A stretch of DNA of 64,000 nt from CAXBGS01 sp963975425 (GCA_963975425.1 CAXBGS010000016.1:117783-181782); one strand, 5' to 3'; counted from the first letter of the stretch, positions 46,245 through 55,730 are shown. A program made the numbers and translations. The notes: generated by a model from the sequence alone, not told the origin.

Positions 46245-46319
46245 ATGACCGATACAGGCGGGCCCTCGAAACCGTCACCACGGCGGGTCCACGAACCGAG
46301 TGGATTCACCTCGCATTGA
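46245..46319 (+). CDS. Short ORF (24 codons) with strong ribosome-binding site, possible leader
   Basis: ATG at 46245 is preceded by AAAAAGGAATTGATCACT, a better ribosome-binding site than that of the FkbH gene itself. The frame ends with TGA at 46317-46319, overlapping the FkbH gene's start in a different frame. It could be a translated leader that couples to the next gene, or a sign that the true FkbH start lies here with a frameshift. No domain is recognisable in the 24 residues (MTDTGGPSKPSP...). Confidence 0.4.
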   Translation: MTDTGGPSKPSPRRVHEPSGFTSH

Positions 46320-48255
46320 CGTCTTGGCAGACGTACCGCAACAACGCGTCGAAACAACATTTCCGCTTCGCTTGATCCGATCTGATCTGGCAATGTTTGA
46401 ACTCGAAATCGTTTCCGATCACCCCAACTCAAACGCATGTTTGCCGGCCGAGGATCCGCCCACGGCGTGGCTGAAAGACGTTGAAGCGATTTCTCTTTTG
46501 CCATGGGAAGAGCATTGCACCGAGTGTGCGATGCCGGCCTGTTTCCAGACGTGTACGCTCTATCAACCGCGCAACGATGGGAAGTGCCGACGGTTCCAGA
46601 ACGGTATCCAACTGATCCGGGAAACGGTTCCCGATCGATTGCCAATCGTACGCATTGAGTTCAAACGCTGGGGGCGTCTCTTTGCTTACGGAAAACGCGC
46701 GCTCGTACCCGTCAAGCATGCGTCTCGAATGCAACGACTCGTTTCCGCTGCCGAATCACTCGCCACGCACCGTGTTACGCGGAACATCGCGTTGGGTTCT
46801 CGCAAAGCGATTGTTGCCAGACTGGTGCGTCGATTCAAACAGCGCATTGCCAATAGCAAATCGAGTTCGCGCATTTCTGCGTCCCCCACGCATTTTGTCG
46901 CCCAGGTTTACGCTCACGAGTCTTCGCCCGCACCGATCACAATCAGTTTCTCAGCAAAAAACCAACCCAAACTGCGTACACAGCATCTGGCACCATTGCG
47001 TCAAGGTTGGAATTTTGTCGAAGTTCCGTATTCGCGATTTGAAAAGGTGTTTCGGTCGGCAACCGGATTCTCAATCGCCATCGATCCAAACCTTGGCGAC
47101 GAAACAGAACAGACACGCGTATTCTGTTTTTCGACCTTGGCGTTCATTCGTCGATTACCGCAGAACGAAAATTTCAGTCGCCCACGGCCGCCTCACATCG
47201 ACAAGCAACTTTCGGGCAAACCGGTCAAAGCTGTCATCTGGGATCTCGACAACACGGTATGGGATGGCGTGCTGACCGAAGACGGCGAAAATCATATTCA
47301 CGCGAAATCGTTCATTCTCGACACGATCAAAACGCTTGATTCGCGTGGGATCGTACAAAGCGTTGCAAGCAAGAACGACCACGAGTTCGCCAAGCGAACG
47401 CTGCAGCGACTGGGAATCTGGGACTTTTTCGTTTTCTCGAAAATCAACTGGCAGCCCAAAAGCGGCAACGCAAAAGCGATCATTGCGGACCTGAATATCA
47501 ACGCCGACTCTGTGTTGTTTGTGGATGATTCGGAATTCGAGAGAGCCGAGGTTTCCGCTTCGGTGCCAACGATCCGATGCCTGCACCCGGACGACATCGA
47601 ATTGGCGATGTCGCACGCAAACCTCAATCCAGTCGTTTCTCAGGAAGGTGCTTCACGACGCCAAAGCTATCAGGCCGCAGAAACGCGTGCGTCGGTTGCG
47701 AACGAATTCGACGACTACGAACAGTTCCTCGTTTCCTGTGAACTAGAGATGGAAATCAGAGAAATGGCGGAAGCCGATCTGCAGCGTAGTTTTGAACTCG
47801 TAACGCGGACGAACCAATTGAACTTTTCCGGGACACGGTATTCACAAGAAGAATTGAAAGAGATCAGCTTACAACCTGATTCTCATATCTATTTGGCAAC
47901 TTGTCGCGACCGATTCGGTGACTACGGAACCGTTGGGATCGCCATCACTGAACAAGTAGACGACGAACGGATTGTCAGCGAATTCGCACTGAGCTGCCGA
48001 GTCCAGTCAAAACGAGTCGAGCACTTTTTTCTTTGGTGGCTGTACGAACAAGCAATGAACACCGGCGCGATGGGGCTGCACGTATCGTTTCACCCAACGC
48101 CCAGAAACGCGGCGGCCGGCCAAGTGTTTGATGACCTGAGCGCCTCGTCATGTGACGAGCATGCATCTTGTTTCTTCCTCGCTGGAGAATCATTTCAATG
48201 TCTCGACCGCAATCTCGTGCGCGTCAATCATGCGCCTTGCTCCGAAACCGACTAA
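46300..48255 (+). CDS. FkbH-like HAD/GNAT protein with N-terminal Cys cluster
   Basis: A 651-residue protein (GTG start; a start at ATG 46393 is possible). Its centre (about 310-460) is a HAD-IIIC/FkbH domain with catalytic VIWDLDNTVWDGVL, SKND and VDDSEFER, and the C-terminus (about 480-630) an acetyltransferase-like domain (RTNQLNFSGTRYSQEEL). FkbH proteins activate glyceryl or similar units from phosphate in polyketide and glycan synthesis. The N-terminal part carries Cys73, 76, 81, 85 and 96 (ECAMPACFQTC), a C-x2-C-x4-C-x3-C pattern like an iron-sulfur or zinc site, and a beta-rich domain (about 195-300). The next gene overlaps it. The glycan product is unknown. Confidence 0.85.
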   Translation: MDSPRIDVLADVPQQRVETTFPLRLIRSDLAMFELEIVSDHPNSNACLPAEDPPTAWLKDVEAISLLPWEEHCTECAMPACFQTCTLYQPRNDGKCRRFQNGIQLIRETVPDRLPIVRIEFKRWGRLFAYGKRALVPVKHASRMQRLVSAAESLATHRVTRNIALGSRKAIVARLVRRFKQRIANSKSSSRISASPTHFVAQVYAHESSPAPITISFSAKNQPKLRTQHLAPLRQGWNFVEVPYSRFEKVFRSATGFSIAIDPNLGDETEQTRVFCFSTLAFIRRLPQNENFSRPRPPHIDKQLSGKPVKAVIWDLDNTVWDGVLTEDGENHIHAKSFILDTIKTLDSRGIVQSVASKNDHEFAKRTLQRLGIWDFFVFSKINWQPKSGNAKAIIADLNINADSVLFVDDSEFERAEVSASVPTIRCLHPDDIELAMSHANLNPVVSQEGASRRQSYQAAETRASVANEFDDYEQFLVSCELEMEIREMAEADLQRSFELVTRTNQLNFSGTRYSQEELKEISLQPDSHIYLATCRDRFGDYGTVGIAITEQVDDERIVSEFALSCRVQSKRVEHFFLWWLYEQAMNTGAMGLHVSFHPTPRNAAAGQVFDDLSASSCDEHASCFFLAGESFQCLDRNLVRVNHAPCSETD

Positions 48256-49040
48256 AAGAGTGCTATGTGAGTTTCGGTCACGCAGAGCCAATACCGCTGA
48301 TGCTGGCGCGGCCAACGTTCTCGTTCACATTCGATGACGCCCCCGTCAGTTCGTTCACACGGGGGGCCGAAATTCTAGAAGCAAACGAGTGCACGGGCAC
48401 TTACTTTTTGTGCGGCAAATTTGTCGCCCATCCCAAACAACGCTACGTCACACCGGAACAGGCCTTGGAACTGTCGGATCGTGGACACGAAATCGGATCA
48501 CATACTTTCAGTCATGCCGGGGCGAGCAGAATCAAACTGGACTTGTATCGAAACGACGCATTGCATGCGGCTGAAATCATCACCGATGTCATCGGCTATC
48601 GCGCCGCTTCTTTCTCGTATCCCTACGGTGACGTGACTCGGTCGGCAAGGAAATTCGCGAGTGATTTTTTCGATGCGGCGCGCACAACGTATCCCGGCGT
48701 CAACATGCATCGTGTCGACCGCGGACTTGTGCGCGCCAATCGACTATACACACGAACGTTTTGCCAACGGGCGGTTGAAGCGTTAGTGGCCAAAACCGTG
48801 AAGAACAGCGGTTGGACGGTCTTTTACACCCACGACGTTGCCGACGAGCCAAGCAAATACGGGATCACACCACCACAACTGGACGCCACGATCAAAACTT
48901 GCCTGGACGCCGGGGGATCCATCACCAATTTCGGTGTACCATTGACCGCCACCAACACGGCCGATCACAGTACACGACGCGAATCATTCGTCGAATCCGA
49001 TTCATGTGAATTCGTGGAAAGAACGAGAATACACGATTGA
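48198..49040 (+). CDS. Polysaccharide deacetylase (NodB-like)
   Basis: A 280-residue carbohydrate esterase 4 protein. It shows FTFDDAPVSSF (catalytic Asp and metal Asp), HEIGSHTFSHAG (H-x3-H metal ligands) and SFSYPYGD, which remove N- or O-acetyl groups from polysaccharide or attach as a maturation step. The ATG at 48198 (MSRPQSRARQ) follows GGAG by ten bases and overlaps the FkbH gene by 58 bases in another frame. There is no signal peptide, so the substrate is probably a cytoplasmic glycan precursor or the protein is membrane-associated in another way. It overlaps the methyltransferase gene at its stop by one base. Confidence 0.88.
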   Translation: MSRPQSRARQSCALLRNRLKECYVSFGHAEPIPLMLARPTFSFTFDDAPVSSFTRGAEILEANECTGTYFLCGKFVAHPKQRYVTPEQALELSDRGHEIGSHTFSHAGASRIKLDLYRNDALHAAEIITDVIGYRAASFSYPYGDVTRSARKFASDFFDAARTTYPGVNMHRVDRGLVRANRLYTRTFCQRAVEALVAKTVKNSGWTVFYTHDVADEPSKYGITPPQLDATIKTCLDAGGSITNFGVPLTATNTADHSTRRESFVESDSCEFVERTRIHD

Positions 49041-49726
49041 TGATTCGCCAAGCTTTGAAATCCGTTTTCGCCAAGACCGTGCCCGATAGCGAGTTCTTGC
49101 GTTTTCTGGCCTACCGGCCGAACTTCGACGCGTGGAAATGCGAAACGCTAAAAGTCGCCGGTTTTCGACAATTTGACACTCGCGAACAACTCTACGAATA
49201 CATCAATGCTGACATCATCGGCGATGACGCGATTGACTATTTAGAGTTTGGCGTTTTTCGCGGCAGCAGCATCAAACACTGGGCGAAGACGCATTCTCAT
49301 CCCGATTCACAATTGATCGGCTTTGACACGTTCACGGGATTGCCGGAAGAATGGAAAGACGGCGGACGCGTCGTTTCTTCGGGCCATTTTGACACAGCGG
49401 GTGCGATCCCCTCGGTGCCGGACGACCGGGTCCGTTTCGTCAAAGGACTGTTTCAAGAATCGCTGCCCGGATTCCTGGACGCGTTTCACCGGCACGGCAG
49501 ACTTGTGATTCACAACGATTCGGATCTTTATTCGGCAACGCTTTATGTGTTGGCACAACTCGATCGATTTTTAGAACCTGGTGATATCCTTATCTTTGAT
49601 GAGTTCTATAGCGTCATGCACGAGTACCGTGCTTTTCACGATTACAGCCAATCCTTTGCACGAACGCTTGTCCCGGTTGCCGCGACGAAAGAGTTTGTCC
49701 AAGTTGCGTTTCAATTCACTGGATAA
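49040..49726 (+). CDS. SAM-dependent methyltransferase (TylF/FkbM-like)
   Basis: A 228-residue class I methyltransferase. The SAM-binding motif is YLEFGVFRGSSIKHW, with post-motif FDTFTGLPEEW and an acidic loop LVIHNDSDLYSATLYVL, typical of macrocin-O-methyltransferase (TylF) and related sugar O-methyltransferases. It probably methylates a sugar of a glycan. It starts with ATG at 49040, sharing one base with the deacetylase stop (TGATG), so translation is coupled. No leader or membrane segment. Confidence 0.85.
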   Translation: MIRQALKSVFAKTVPDSEFLRFLAYRPNFDAWKCETLKVAGFRQFDTREQLYEYINADIIGDDAIDYLEFGVFRGSSIKHWAKTHSHPDSQLIGFDTFTGLPEEWKDGGRVVSSGHFDTAGAIPSVPDDRVRFVKGLFQESLPGFLDAFHRHGRLVIHNDSDLYSATLYVLAQLDRFLEPGDILIFDEFYSVMHEYRAFHDYSQSFARTLVPVAATKEFVQVAFQFTG

Positions 49727-49731
49727 TTCGC

Positions 49732-51795
49732 ATGTTTCCGTTTTCGATCGCGAGGAAAATTTTGTTCGCCGCCGCAGGCAAACGATTCGTATGGCATGCC
49801 TTGGCGATACCGATGATGTGGCCGCTGTGCGGTTGCGACACCAAGCCGTCGTATACCTACGCACAATCCGATCGACAGGACGGAACCACCAATATCGAAA
49901 CCCTGCAACCGCAAGAGCCCGAAGTTCCGCCGCTGGACCAGTGGTGGATGGATACTCCCAGCCCGGATGACTTGATCCGATCGCTTGTCCCGGCAGCGGA
50001 ATCGGAATCGGAGGTGTGCGTCAAGCGGTTGTGGATTTCTCGCGAGATAGACCCGGCAACCAATTTCGACGCGACGCTTGCGGTAACCCTCGAAAAGACT
50101 GCCACCGGCCCGCACTGCTATGCGCTGCTATCGCATTATCACCAACAACTCGGTGATGTTGATAAGGCGCAGGCATTGATGGATCAGGCGCGCGCCGGGT
50201 TTGCGCAGCAACCGTTTGTTGGACGCGTCGACATGCCGTACCGAACCCGCGGATTGCTGTCGGCGGTATTCTCGCTGGATTGGATTCGCTGGAAAAATCT
50301 CGACGAGTTTGAATCCGCATATCAACACTGCAGAGGCATCATGGATGCCTACAAAATATCTGGCGGGTTCCGCTCTAGCGGCTATTGGGCAAATGATCCG
50401 CATATCGAACACGCCGACATGGTTTACACCTTATTGGCCTTATGCGTCTGCGATGTGAATCCCGCAGCAGAATCGACGCGGTGGGCGCGAGAACACCTCG
50501 CCAAGATCGGCCAACCGGTCGAATCGCCTGACTCGATCTACTCACCGTTTCGGTTCGCAAATGTGATGTCGTTGGTCGGACGCAAAGGTGGCGGCCGAGA
50601 AATGGGACAGAACATCGGCTATCCCAGCTTTGGCGGCTACGAGGGGTACTTCGCAAGCTCGGCGATCGTTCAGTTCCGAGCGGTCGATACGGCCACCAAC
50701 GGTCACTGGAAAATGGTTTCGAAATCACGATACCTGCAGACGCGGTCACGAGGCCTGGTATTCGAACAGGACGCTTCTGTTTCGAAAACAGGGTTCGAAC
50801 CGACCTTCGCGGCGATGATTCAAATCATGGGAAAACTTTGCGAAGACGAGGGTCTGGCGGGCTTGTACCAATGGTGCATCGCCGACGCACCCCCGAGCAA
50901 TAAGATGCTGGAATTCCAGTGCATGGCCGGCCCACCGACGCAGCCGCTTGCACCCGAACCCGTCCCGACGGTCAGGCAGGTAGGATCGAGATGGCATTAC
51001 CGCGAGAATCCGGCCGAACCCGATTCGACGTTTCGAATGTGGTTCGTCAATCGTGACCTTGAAAACTACCGAATTGCACCGGAGGAACGCTGCCTTTCGT
51101 TTTGCATCGGCAAGATCGGACTGGTCGATGCACAAGCCAATCGCAGCTACATCGTCGGTGGCTTCGCAAACGGAGTGCAGTTCGCCTCCCGAAACAAGAA
51201 CGGAGAACCGTTCATCGCGGACCGCAGCATGTGGCCCAACCTGGCTTGCCATCATCCCTATTGGTCTTCCGATCGAGCAAAAGACGATGAATCCGTGCGT
51301 GATGACTCGGTGTACTTGGTGGGCACCGGCGGTCCTGTCGAAGTCGATGGCATCTGGACGTGGGATCGCGACTACAGCGACTTGTTGACCACGGTCCTCA
51401 AGTCACCGATCAATGGAAAGATCAAGCATGCTCGGGCGACCTTTCGGTTCGATCCGAGCGAAAAGCGGCTGGAGATCATTGATACGATTCGCGCCGACCG
51501 AGACGTCTATGTCGGCTGGCATTTTTCGCCTTCCCACCTCGTCACGCTCGAAGGTAACGGTTTTCGTTTCGGCGACGGGACAGACGAGATTGTCGTTGAA
51601 ATCGAAGGAATCGATCAAACGAAACTCGACGTCAAGCGGCGAAAGGAATGGGCGCACGACGGTTACAACTTGCGATTGGACTGGCACGACAACGATCGGC
51701 GTCCCAGCCGGATCGCCGAAAACGTTGGCTACACTCCCACGCAATACCAAGACGAATACAAGGTCCGCGTCGTGATCCAGGCGAATCCCAAGTAA
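49732..51795 (+). CDS. Heparinase II/III-like lipoprotein
   Basis: A 687-residue protein. The N-terminus has a hydrophobic stretch ending in a lipobox-like L-C-G-C (modified Cys about residue 35). The first half (about 80-410) looks like an alpha/alpha-toroid (SHYHQQLGDVDKAQAL, NIGYPSFGGYEGYFASSAIVQF), and the second half (about 480-680) a beta-sandwich (RSYIVGGFANGVQFA, GEPFIADRSMWPNLACHHPYW). This is the two-domain plan of heparinase II/III-like polysaccharide lyases, but overall similarity is low, so the call is tentative. It starts five bp after the methyltransferase stop, which ties a possible surface lyase to the glycan-modifying genes. Confidence 0.65.
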   Translation: MFPFSIARKILFAAAGKRFVWHALAIPMMWPLCGCDTKPSYTYAQSDRQDGTTNIETLQPQEPEVPPLDQWWMDTPSPDDLIRSLVPAAESESEVCVKRLWISREIDPATNFDATLAVTLEKTATGPHCYALLSHYHQQLGDVDKAQALMDQARAGFAQQPFVGRVDMPYRTRGLLSAVFSLDWIRWKNLDEFESAYQHCRGIMDAYKISGGFRSSGYWANDPHIEHADMVYTLLALCVCDVNPAAESTRWAREHLAKIGQPVESPDSIYSPFRFANVMSLVGRKGGGREMGQNIGYPSFGGYEGYFASSAIVQFRAVDTATNGHWKMVSKSRYLQTRSRGLVFEQDASVSKTGFEPTFAAMIQIMGKLCEDEGLAGLYQWCIADAPPSNKMLEFQCMAGPPTQPLAPEPVPTVRQVGSRWHYRENPAEPDSTFRMWFVNRDLENYRIAPEERCLSFCIGKIGLVDAQANRSYIVGGFANGVQFASRNKNGEPFIADRSMWPNLACHHPYWSSDRAKDDESVRDDSVYLVGTGGPVEVDGIWTWDRDYSDLLTTVLKSPINGKIKHARATFRFDPSEKRLEIIDTIRADRDVYVGWHFSPSHLVTLEGNGFRFGDGTDEIVVEIEGIDQTKLDVKRRKEWAHDGYNLRLDWHDNDRRPSRIAENVGYTPTQYQDEYKVRVVIQANPK

Positions 51796-51804
51796 TGTGA
51801 GCCA

Positions 51805-51855
51805 GCAACGAGTGCCAACGCCAAGCGTGCAAGCAAGCGCCAACGTCAAGCGCGC
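51805..51855. repeat. Imperfect repeat, 2 x about 25 bp
   Basis: Two related segments of GCCAACG[C/T]CAAGCG[T/C]GCA type lie just after the heparinase-like gene's stop (51795), in the 67-bp convergent gap. Confidence 0.5.
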
Positions 51856-51862
51856 ATTGTGA

Positions 51863-53920
51863 CTAGCCGTCGGCGGCAAAGCGTTTCAGTTTGCGGTCAA
51901 GCGTGCTGCGTTCGATGCCCAAGATGGATGCCGCGCGAGACTTATTGCCGTCGGTGTGAGTTAGAACACGGCGGATATGCGATTCCTCGAGCTCGGCTAA
52001 CGAGGTTTCGACGGGTTCGCGATGCGATGATTCGCCGCCCGGCCCACCTTTGACCGCAGGCGACAAAAGCAGATCGGCGTCGTCGATGACATTGGCAGTA
52101 TTCAGCACGACCGCTCGTTCGATCACGTTTTTCAGTTCGCGGATATTGCCGGGCCAGTGGTAATGTAGCAATCGCTTTTTGGCAGCCGTTGTGAACCCTT
52201 CGATCCTGCGGCCCATTTCGCGATTGAATCGGTCGAGGAAAAACTGAGCCAGCATCAGGCAATCTTTTTCACGTTGTCGCAGCGGTGGCACGATGATCTC
52301 GAGCACGTGCAGCCGATAGAACAAGTCTTGCCGAAAGGCTCCCTCACGAACCATCGATTGCAAGTCTCGATTCGTTGCCGCGACGACACGAACGTCGACA
52401 TTGATCGGTTCGTGACCTCCGACGCGTTCAAAGGGATGGCCCTCCAAGACACGTAAAAACTTCGCTTGAATCTCCGCACTCATTTCACCGATTTCGTCCA
52501 ACATCAGTGTGCCACCGTCGGCCGTTTCGAACTTCCCCAGCTTGCGCTGGGTGGCTCCGGTGAAGGCTCCTTTTTCATGTCCGAATAGTTCGCTCTCTAA
52601 CAGAGACGGCGACAGCGCGGCACAGTTCATACAGATCAGCGGGCCGTCTTTTCGCCCGCTGGCATGATGCAGAGCTGCGGCAACCAGTTCTTTGCCGACT
52701 CCCGATTCACCTCGAACCAAAACTGTCGTGCTGGTGGGCGCGGCGAGCGAGATCTGCTGGACAACGTTTCGGATCGCATCGCTGTTGCCGACGATTTGCA
52801 CTTTGTCGCCCAACTGCTGCTGAAGTTGTTCGATTTTTTGCCGCGACCGACGGATGGTCCGATCGAGTGATTTTCGCTCGGATTGACTAACGAGAGATTC
52901 GGCAAGGATTTCGCAAGCGGCAACCACGAATTCCAGATCATCGCTCTCCAGCGGCCGTTGGTCACCGGTTGTTGTCAGATGAATCATGCCGCGCAAGGTC
53001 GATTGCTGATCACGTACCGGTGCCAGGATCAAGCTTTCCACATCGAATTCGCCGCGACTGTTGTGACCGGCCATTTGGTCATCACCGCAAACGTTTCTCG
53101 CCAAAATCGCTTGACCTTCCTCGGCGGCGATGGCGTTGACAAGTGATTCTGGTGGACGTCGATAGCTCTTGTTACCGGACTGCCGTGTCGCAACCAGCGG
53201 AAAACCGGACGGCTTGGGCTGCGGCAGTTTGGGACCGGCATCCCAGGCGTAGATCCCCACGACGTTCGTCTGGATGTGTTCGCACAGATGATCCAGAGTG
53301 GTCTCGACCGATTCAATGACCGATTCACAACGCGCCAGCTGGAACGCCAACTTCAGCAGCGGTCCGCTGGCGGACATCGAATCACTGCGAACCGTCGCAC
53401 CATGCAAATACTTGCTTTCGCGGCGCCGATCGGTGATCGACTCGGGGTCCATCTCCATCGTGACCTGGTCTTCGGTGGCTTGTTGGGCGGCTGCGCCCGA
53501 TTCCGCCGGCGGTCGGGCACCGCCTTCGATTTTTCGCGTGAAATGGATTTCGAAGCCGGCGACTTCGATGATGTCACCGTCCGAGAGAGTTTGCCGCTGT
53601 TGCAGCCGCTGGCCGTTGACGAACGTTCCATTGCGACTTTTCAGGTCCTCGATCGCCCAACTGCCGCCATTTCGACCGTCCGCGTCGCTGGATTGCCGCG
53701 AATCCCCGCGGTCGGGAATCCAGGCAATCCGAGCATGTTGGCGGCTGGCCTGGTCGCTGCGCAGCACAATTTGGCCGGATGAAGCCCTGCCGATCACCGC
53801 CTGGGCCGGCGCCGAAAGCCGAAAAACGTCGCTCCAGCGGTCAGCCGACTGCAGGACCAAGTAGGCACCTTCGGCAGAGCGGGCTTTGTGAGATTCGGTT
53901 GCAGAATCGTTGTTTTTCAA
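51863..53920 (-). CDS. FHA-GAF-AAA+ sigma-54 activator
   Basis: A 685-residue sigma-54-dependent regulator without a receiver domain. An FHA domain (about 35-120; VIGRASSGQIVL, SRQHARI, SRNGTFVNGQ) binds phosphothreonine, then a GAF domain (about 190-330), an AAA+ domain (about 375-600; GESGVGKE Walker A, GAFTGA, GGTLMLDEIGEM Walker B) and a Fis-type helix-turn-helix (KSRAASILGIERSTLDRKL). FHA instead of a receiver domain implies control by a Ser/Thr kinase, common in planctomycetes. It starts with ATG at 53920 and is divergent from the DUF1598 gene. The 309-bp gap between them shows no recognisable site. Confidence 0.92.
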   Translation of the reverse strand: MKNNDSATESHKARSAEGAYLVLQSADRWSDVFRLSAPAQAVIGRASSGQIVLRSDQASRQHARIAWIPDRGDSRQSSDADGRNGGSWAIEDLKSRNGTFVNGQRLQQRQTLSDGDIIEVAGFEIHFTRKIEGGARPPAESGAAAQQATEDQVTMEMDPESITDRRRESKYLHGATVRSDSMSASGPLLKLAFQLARCESVIESVETTLDHLCEHIQTNVVGIYAWDAGPKLPQPKPSGFPLVATRQSGNKSYRRPPESLVNAIAAEEGQAILARNVCGDDQMAGHNSRGEFDVESLILAPVRDQQSTLRGMIHLTTTGDQRPLESDDLEFVVAACEILAESLVSQSERKSLDRTIRRSRQKIEQLQQQLGDKVQIVGNSDAIRNVVQQISLAAPTSTTVLVRGESGVGKELVAAALHHASGRKDGPLICMNCAALSPSLLESELFGHEKGAFTGATQRKLGKFETADGGTLMLDEIGEMSAEIQAKFLRVLEGHPFERVGGHEPINVDVRVVAATNRDLQSMVREGAFRQDLFYRLHVLEIIVPPLRQREKDCLMLAQFFLDRFNREMGRRIEGFTTAAKKRLLHYHWPGNIRELKNVIERAVVLNTANVIDDADLLLSPAVKGGPGGESSHREPVETSLAELEESHIRRVLTHTDGNKSRAASILGIERSTLDRKLKRFAADG

Positions 53921-54229
53921 CGTGCGGTATCGATTCGATGGGTACCAAGTGGGCCTGCCGTCGACTTCGAGGCAGACTGTGTTTCAGACCAGACTTCTGT
54001 TGCGACGGGCGTTTATCGCAACTATCCTTGATTGAGTCTAATTTAGCGTAAGTTCTCGTTTCGTTCGCTGCTGAACCGGCCCGACGATTCGGACTCGTAT
54101 CCTGACGCTGCCGGATGACCTGACTGTCCGACACGGCCGGGGTGCCGCCGGATTCGCTTCACTTAACCTTTCAATCATTCGCGCCCCAACGTCGCCGTTG
54201 TGGTCACGCGCTCCTCGGAGTAACTATCG

Positions 54230-55636
54230 ATGGCAATCGGTTTCATTCGTATGACCCGTAATCTCTCAGCCCATGCGACAGCCGTTTTAGCGGTTGCATT
54301 GATCTGCAGCGCTCCGACGATTGAATTGCCAACGGCCAGCGGTGGCGGCTTCGGTGGGCAAGGCGGTCGGAGTGTCGGTGGGGTCATGATCGATTCATCC
54401 GGTATCGTCCGCACGGCAACGATCGATGAGAAACAAGAACTGGCGAATTTGATGCGAGTGGTCGTCCAAGCGCCCGAAGGCGAGATGGCCGAGGCGGTTG
54501 AGATGCGGATGGTCTCGCTGAAGGGATTACAGCAAGCGATTCGCGATAACCATGCGACCGGCAAACCATTGCCCGAATCGATTTCGTTTCTGGCGGGGTT
54601 GCAACGCGTCCAGTACGTTTTTGTTGACAAAGAGAACCAAGATATTGTGATCGCTGGTCCCGCTGAGCCTTGGAAACTGTTGAACGACGGTTCGGTGGTC
54701 GGGACCGTTACCGGCGGAGCCGTCATGCAACTGGATGATTTGATCGTGGCGATGCAATCGGTCGAAACGGCGCGCAACGGTGGGATTTCTTGCTCGATCG
54801 AACCGACCGACGAAGGACGCCAGCGGTTGCAACAACTTCTGCGGCGTATCAAATTGCAATCGGGCCAGAATCCATCGATCTACGAAGAGTCGATGAAGCA
54901 AGCGTTCGGACCGCAAATGATTCAACTGGCCGGTGTCCAAGCCGACACGCACTTCGCGCGCACGTTGGTCGCGGCGGATTACGAAATGAAACGCATCGCG
55001 ATGGGAATCGTCGCGTCGCCGATCAAACAGTTACCCAGCTATCTGCAGATGGCCAAAAATGCTCGCCACAATGCGAATCAAAACCCGCGTTGGTGGATGG
55101 CATGCAACTATGACACGCTGCGAAAAAGCGAAGACGGCATGGCTTGGAAACTGTCCGGCCAAGGCGTGAAAACGGAAACCGAACAGGATGTCATCGGCAA
55201 AGACGGATCGGTCAAAGGTGCCGCAAACAGCGACAAGACAGCAGCCCTTTGGGCGCAGAAAATGACGGAACAATTCGACCGTCTTTCCAAGGAAATGCCG
55301 GTCTTTGCGGACCTGCGAAACGTCATCGACCTGACTGTCGTCGCGACGCTGATCACGCAAGAGCGACTCGATCAGAAGGCCGGTATCGACCTCAGTGTGT
55401 TGAGAGAAAAAAGCGATTATCACACGCCGGTCAAATTCGCCGAGCCCAAAGCGGTCGAGCCACAATGCAGCTTTGTCCGCGGTCGCAGCGGTTGGGTCGT
55501 CACGGCATCGGGCGGTGTCGACATCAATGGCTTTGTCGTTGTCCAGAAACAAGAAATCGATGCATCGCTCGCGAGTGCGAAAACGTCCGCCATCTCGAAC
55601 AGCGATCAGTCGACTTGGTGGTGGGACAAGCAATAA
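54230..55636 (+). CDS. Exported DUF1598 protein
   Basis: A 468-residue protein with an N-terminal hydrophobic segment (about 15-30) and a Gly-rich stretch (SGGGFGGQGGRSVGG), then an alpha/beta body (TIDEKQELANLMRVVVQAPEGEMAEAVEMRMVSLKGLQQAIRD). The DUF1598 signature is recognised from RVQYVFVDKENQDIVIAGPAEPW. The family was described from Rhodopirellula, with no known function; the domain naming is from memory and moderately sure. The ATG at 54230 follows GGAG by nine bases. An ATG at 54251 is an alternative. Confidence 0.75.
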   Translation: MAIGFIRMTRNLSAHATAVLAVALICSAPTIELPTASGGGFGGQGGRSVGGVMIDSSGIVRTATIDEKQELANLMRVVVQAPEGEMAEAVEMRMVSLKGLQQAIRDNHATGKPLPESISFLAGLQRVQYVFVDKENQDIVIAGPAEPWKLLNDGSVVGTVTGGAVMQLDDLIVAMQSVETARNGGISCSIEPTDEGRQRLQQLLRRIKLQSGQNPSIYEESMKQAFGPQMIQLAGVQADTHFARTLVAADYEMKRIAMGIVASPIKQLPSYLQMAKNARHNANQNPRWWMACNYDTLRKSEDGMAWKLSGQGVKTETEQDVIGKDGSVKGAANSDKTAALWAQKMTEQFDRLSKEMPVFADLRNVIDLTVVATLITQERLDQKAGIDLSVLREKSDYHTPVKFAEPKAVEPQCSFVRGRSGWVVTASGGVDINGFVVVQKQEIDASLASAKTSAISNSDQSTWWWDKQ

Positions 55637-55713
55637 CTCACTTGAAGCAGGCGACCGGGTCGGAGCACGTCGAAACGATCGTGTGGCCGACATCGGCTGA
55701 ACGCAGCGTGGAC

Positions 55714-55730
55714 GGCAGCCCCCCGCTGCC
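55714..55730. terminator. Short GC-rich hairpin
   Basis: GGCAGC (55714-55719) and GCTGCC (55725-55730) around a C5 loop, about 80 bp after the DUF1598 stop in the 328-bp convergent gap. A 6-bp stem without T-run: weak evidence only. A 2 x 15-bp repeat (GCCTTCTTTGCG-like, 55816-55845) is the other item in this gap. Confidence 0.3.

Noticed and set aside
46178..46645. Minus-strand open frame opposite the FkbH gene
   Set aside because: The plus-strand FkbH reading frame has clear domains; the minus frame has none.
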